The position numbers and the translations under genes are program-made. Source: JBFGCA01 sp041567315 (GTDB taxonomy: Bacteria; Acidobacteriota; Thermoanaerobaculia; Multivoradales; JAHEKO01). Taken from it: a stretch of 15,309 bases of DNA. The stretch spans positions 1-15,309 of the forward strand of contig JBFGCA010000115.1 of assembly GCA_041567315.1 (NCBI GenBank), written 5' to 3'. The notes under the pieces are model-generated. The model ran no database searches. It saw only the letters and a program-made list of their open reading frames with translations, and was not told the origin of the DNA. The first letter of the stretch is position 1; each line of letters starts with the position of its first letter. Below, one piece after another: positions 12,437 to 15,309 of the stretch.

Positions 12437-15309
12437 TGGACGCCGACCGCGCCGCCCGCCGGGCCGCCCAGACCGAGTTCGACCGCCCCCTGATCGTCGA
12501 GGCCGGTGCCGGCACCGGCAAGACCACGGTCCTCGCCGGCCGCATCGTCGGCTGGGCGCTGGGGCCGGGCTGGGAGCAGGCGGCCGCACCGGAAGACGCG
12601 GCGCGCCCGGCCGCACCGCCCGCGGCCCCCGAGACCGGGGCCGCGATCGCCGCCCGGGTGCTCGAAGGAGTGGCGGCGATCACCTTCACCGAGGCGGCGG
12701 CGGCCGAGATGTCGTCGCGGGTGGCGGCCTTCCTGGCCGCCTTCGCCGGCGGCACCGAGGACGGGCTGGCCGGGGTCGAGCACGACATGGTGGCCCCGGG
12801 AACCGATCCGCCCGAGCGCCGGCGGCGGGCGGGCGCCCTCCTCGGCGCCCTCGACCACCTGACGGTCCGCACCATCCATTCCTTCTGTCTCGGCCTGCTC
12901 CAGCGCCACCCGCTGGCCGCCGGGCTCCACCCCCGCCTGCGGGTCGACCCCGACGGCCGCCTGCTCGACGAGCTCGTGGACCGCGTCGTCGAGCGGCAGG
13001 TGGCGAGCCTGGCCGGCCAGCCCGACCCGGCGCTGGCGCGCCTCGCCCTGCAGGGCCGGGGGCCGCGGCGCACCGCCGATGCCCTACGGCAGCTCGCCCT
13101 GGCCGGCCTCCCCGCTACCGCCCTGGCCGCCGATCCGTTCGCCGGCCCCCGGCTGGCGGCCCTCGGCCGGAGGCTTCTCGACCTCGTGGACCGGCTTGCC
13201 GACGCAGCCGAGAATCTAGTGGGTGTTTCCAGCGTTCGGCTGGCGACCAAGACGCTGCGGGCCGCGTCGTCGACTCGTCCGGCAGCCGAGCGGCTCGTGC
13301 GGGACTGCGAGGCCCTCGCGAATCCAGATAGGAGGACGGATCGGCTGGCAGGCGATGACCACAGCGACCGCAGCCGGGCCGCCTCGCCGACCGCCGGGCG
13401 GAGCCCGACGCCCTACCTGGCTCTGATTTCACTCCTGGAGCAGATCGAGACCGACTGGACCGACCGCCTTCTCAAACGGCTCGCGGACTGGAGCCGCGAC
13501 CGGTTCACGCCGACCGAGCGGCAGGCCCTGGAAGACGACGCGGCGGCCACAGCACCGGCGGCCGGCGAGCTGCACGGCCTGCTCCGCCACCTGCTGCGAC
13601 TCGACCCCGAGCTGCTGGAGGCGGCGAGGGCGGTGCTGGCGCCGCTGCTCGCCGATCTGGAGCGCGAGCTGCGCGCCGCCGGGGTGATCGGCTTCCAGGG
13701 CCTGCTGGTCGAGGCTCGCCGGCTGCTGGCCGAGCGGCCGGGGGTGCGGGGGCGCGAGCGCCGCCGGCTGCGCCAGCTGCTGGTCGACGAGTTCCAGGAC
13801 ACCGACCGGCTGCAGTGCGAGCTGATCGCCCTGCTGGCGCTCGACGGGCCGGCCGCCGAGCGCCCCGGGCTGTTCGTGGTCGGCGACCCTAAGCAGTCCA
13901 TCTACGGCTGGCGGAGCGCCGACCTCGAGGCCTACCGCCGGTTCCTGGAGCAGGCGCTGGCGGCGGGCGGGCGGGTCTGTCTGCTGGACCGCAACTTCCG
14001 CTCTCCCTCCGTGCTGTTGGAGGAGACCGAGCGCGTAGTGGCGCCGGTGATGGTCGAGGAGGCCGGCGTCCAGCCCGCCTTCCAGCCGCTGGCGGCAGGC
14101 CGCGACCCGGCAGCGGGCGAGGGCTTCCGCCGCGGCCGCTGGGCGCCGGTCGAGTACTGGGTCTCCTGGGACCCCGACGCCGGCCCCGACACCGGCGCCG
14201 AGACCGCCGCCCGGCTGGAGGCCGAGGCGGTGGCCGCCGACCTGCTGGCCCTGCACCGCGAGGAGGGCCTGGCGTGGAGCGAGTTCGGGCTGCTGTTCCG
14301 GAGCATGCACCGGCTCGACACCTTCCTCGAGTCGCTGCGGCGGCGCGGCATCCCGTTCGACGTCTCGCGAGACCGCCAGTATTACCGGCGGCGCGAAGTG
14401 ATCGACGCTGCCGCCCTGGTCCGCGCGGTGCTCAGTCCGGTCGACCACCTGGCGCTGCTGACCTTCCTGCGCTCGCCCGCGGTCGGGGTGCCCGACGCGG
14501 CGCTGTTGCCGCTCTGGCGGCACGGGTTCCCGGGCCTGATGACCGAGCTGGAGGGCCCCGACCCGGCGCGGCTCGCGGGCCTGCGGCAATGCGTCCGCCA
14601 CGCCGCCGGCGAACTGCCCGCGGACATCCCGGGTCTCGACCGCATCCGCGGCTGGGAGTCGAGCCTCGAGCGCGCCATCGACGACCTGGCGGCGCTCCGC
14701 CGCGCGTTCCTCACCGAGCCGGCCGACCGCTTCGTCGAGCAGCTCCGCCGCCGCACCCTGGTCGAGGCCATCGAGGGGGCGCGCTATCTCGGCGCCTACC
14801 GCCTCGCCAACCTGGACCGCTTCTTCCGCCGCCTGGAGGAGGCGCTCGAACAGCGGGCCGGCAACGCAGCGGCGGTGCTGCGGGCGCTGCGCCGGGCGGT
14901 GGCCGAGACCGAGGAGGCCGAGGAGGCGGCCCCCCGGCAGAGCGGCGAAGAGGCCGTCCGGGTGACGACCATCCACGGCGCCAAGGGTCTCGAGTTCGGC
15001 CACGTCTACCTGGTCCAGCTCCACGCCGAGGCCGGCCGCGGCGAGCCCCGCGCCGCCGACCCCGGTGAGGCCGAGGCCGGGAGCGCCGACTGGGGTCGCG
15101 CCGGCCCGGGGGGTGCCCAGACCGGGCCCGAGCCCCACGAGTACGCGCTCTTCGGCGCCCCCACCCCGGGGTTCGACCGCGTCGAGGCCCGCCGCCGCCG
15201 CGTGGAGGCCGCCGAGCGGGTGCGCACCCTCTACGTGGGCCTCACCCGCGCCCGCGAGCGCCTGGTGCTGGCGGGCCGTTGGCCGGCGGAGCCGGCTCCG
15301 CCGGCTCCG
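12436..15309 (+). CDS. addA: AddA-like UvrD/RecB-family helicase (3' end beyond window)
   Basis: An open frame of 958 codons runs from ATG 12436 off the window end. All SF1A helicase motifs are present: I AGAGTGKTT (Lys29), Ia AITFTEAAAAEM, the TIHSFC block, II LVDEFQDTD (Asp451, Glu452), III GDPKQSIYGWRS (483-494), IV LDRNFRS, V TTIHGAKGLEF (844-854) and VI LYVGLTRARERL (932-943). The enzyme translocates 3' to 5' on DNA with ATP and drives AddAB end resection with its partner. AddA proteins normally continue with a second PD-(D/E)XK nuclease domain, which would lie past 15309. Its presence cannot be judged here. The last visible residues (WPAEPAPPAP) look like the Pro/Ala linker before it. 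A segment around 13201-13359 uses unusually many A/T-ending codons. Confidence 0.9.
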   Translation, partial: MDADRAARRAAQTEFDRPLIVEAGAGTGKTTVLAGRIVGWALGPGWEQAAAPEDAARPAAPPAAPETGAAIAARVLEGVAAITFTEAAAAEMSSRVAAFLAAFAGGTEDGLAGVEHDMVAPGTDPPERRRRAGALLGALDHLTVRTIHSFCLGLLQRHPLAAGLHPRLRVDPDGRLLDELVDRVVERQVASLAGQPDPALARLALQGRGPRRTADALRQLALAGLPATALAADPFAGPRLAALGRRLLDLVDRLADAAENLVGVSSVRLATKTLRAASSTRPAAERLVRDCEALANPDRRTDRLAGDDHSDRSRAASPTAGRSPTPYLALISLLEQIETDWTDRLLKRLADWSRDRFTPTERQALEDDAAATAPAAGELHGLLRHLLRLDPELLEAARAVLAPLLADLERELRAAGVIGFQGLLVEARRLLAERPGVRGRERRRLRQLLVDEFQDTDRLQCELIALLALDGPAAERPGLFVVGDPKQSIYGWRSADLEAYRRFLEQALAAGGRVCLLDRNFRSPSVLLEETERVVAPVMVEEAGVQPAFQPLAAGRDPAAGEGFRRGRWAPVEYWVSWDPDAGPDTGAETAARLEAEAVAADLLALHREEGLAWSEFGLLFRSMHRLDTFLESLRRRGIPFDVSRDRQYYRRREVIDAAALVRAVLSPVDHLALLTFLRSPAVGVPDAALLPLWRHGFPGLMTELEGPDPARLAGLRQCVRHAAGELPADIPGLDRIRGWESSLERAIDDLAALRRAFLTEPADRFVEQLRRRTLVEAIEGARYLGAYRLANLDRFFRRLEEALEQRAGNAAAVLRALRRAVAETEEAEEAAPRQSGEEAVRVTTIHGAKGLEFGHVYLVQLHAEAGRGEPRAADPGEAEAGSADWGRAGPGGAQTGPEPHEYALFGAPTPGFDRVEARRRRVEAAERVRTLYVGLTRARERLVLAGRWPAEPAPPAP
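15282..15305. repeat. 24-bp perfect palindrome at the end of the visible AddA-like coding region
   Basis: The 12 bases GCCGGCGGAGCC at 15282-15293 are the exact reverse complement of 15294-15305. The 9-base unit CCGGCTCCG also occurs twice in tandem (15292-15300 and 15301-15309) and may continue past the window. It encodes a Pro/Ala/Glu linker just after helicase motif VI. Confidence 0.65.

Noticed and set aside
13429..15138. 569-codon antisense open frame opposite the AddA-like gene
   Set aside because: Its composition (Gln/Gly/Ala/Leu-rich) is the expected mirror of GC-rich coding DNA; the sense frame carries every SF1 helicase motif in order.

Overview
This window is very GC-rich bacterial DNA in which third codon positions are almost all G or C. 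It is densely packed, with short intergenic gaps, GTG and TTG starts, and 1-4 nt gene overlaps. A Tat-type signal, an adaptor-plus-ABC exporter typical of two-membrane cells and two predicted cell-wall peptidases suggest a Gram-negative-type bacterium. The secreted beta-propeller ends in an FADGFESGDT-like tail that I associate with Acidobacteriota and some Xanthomonadales. That taxonomic pointer comes from memory and is weak. There are no rRNA or tRNA genes and no CRISPR array.

Layout. (1) 1-163: a long imperfect palindrome with perfect 20-bp terminal arms, a MITE-like or repeat-hairpin candidate cut by the window edge. (2) 310-1737 (+): a secreted seven-repeat FG-GAP/VCBS beta-propeller. 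(3) 1765-2766 (-): a Tat-exported VanY-like (M15B) D,D-carboxypeptidase, divergent from 2949-3935 (+), an exported M14 zinc carboxypeptidase resembling murein-peptide amidases. A promoter region of about 180 bp lies between them. (4) 8948 down to 3944 (-): a tightly coupled five-gene operon of HlyD/MacA-type adaptor, LolD/MacB-type ATPase, two different FtsX-type permeases and a small protein-kinase-like protein. The first four genes are joined by 4-nt overlaps and the kinase follows after 13 nt. (5) 9023 to beyond 15309 (+): an AddB-like iron-sulfur nuclease/inactive helicase and an AddA-like UvrD-family helicase, overlapping by 1 nt. The second gene runs off the window before its expected nuclease domain.

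How the genes work together. The M15 and M14 peptidases probably both trim peptide stems or released muropeptides in the periplasm. The adaptor-ATPase-permease genes should form one tripartite envelope exporter or lipid/lipoprotein-handling machine. The kinase-like protein is the unexpected partner and the best candidate here for new biology. The AddAB pair processes double-strand DNA ends for recombination. Other points of interest are a near-consensus promoter placed so that the adaptor mRNA may be leaderless, patches of relaxed codon usage inside addB and addA, and two strong palindromes within those coding sequences.
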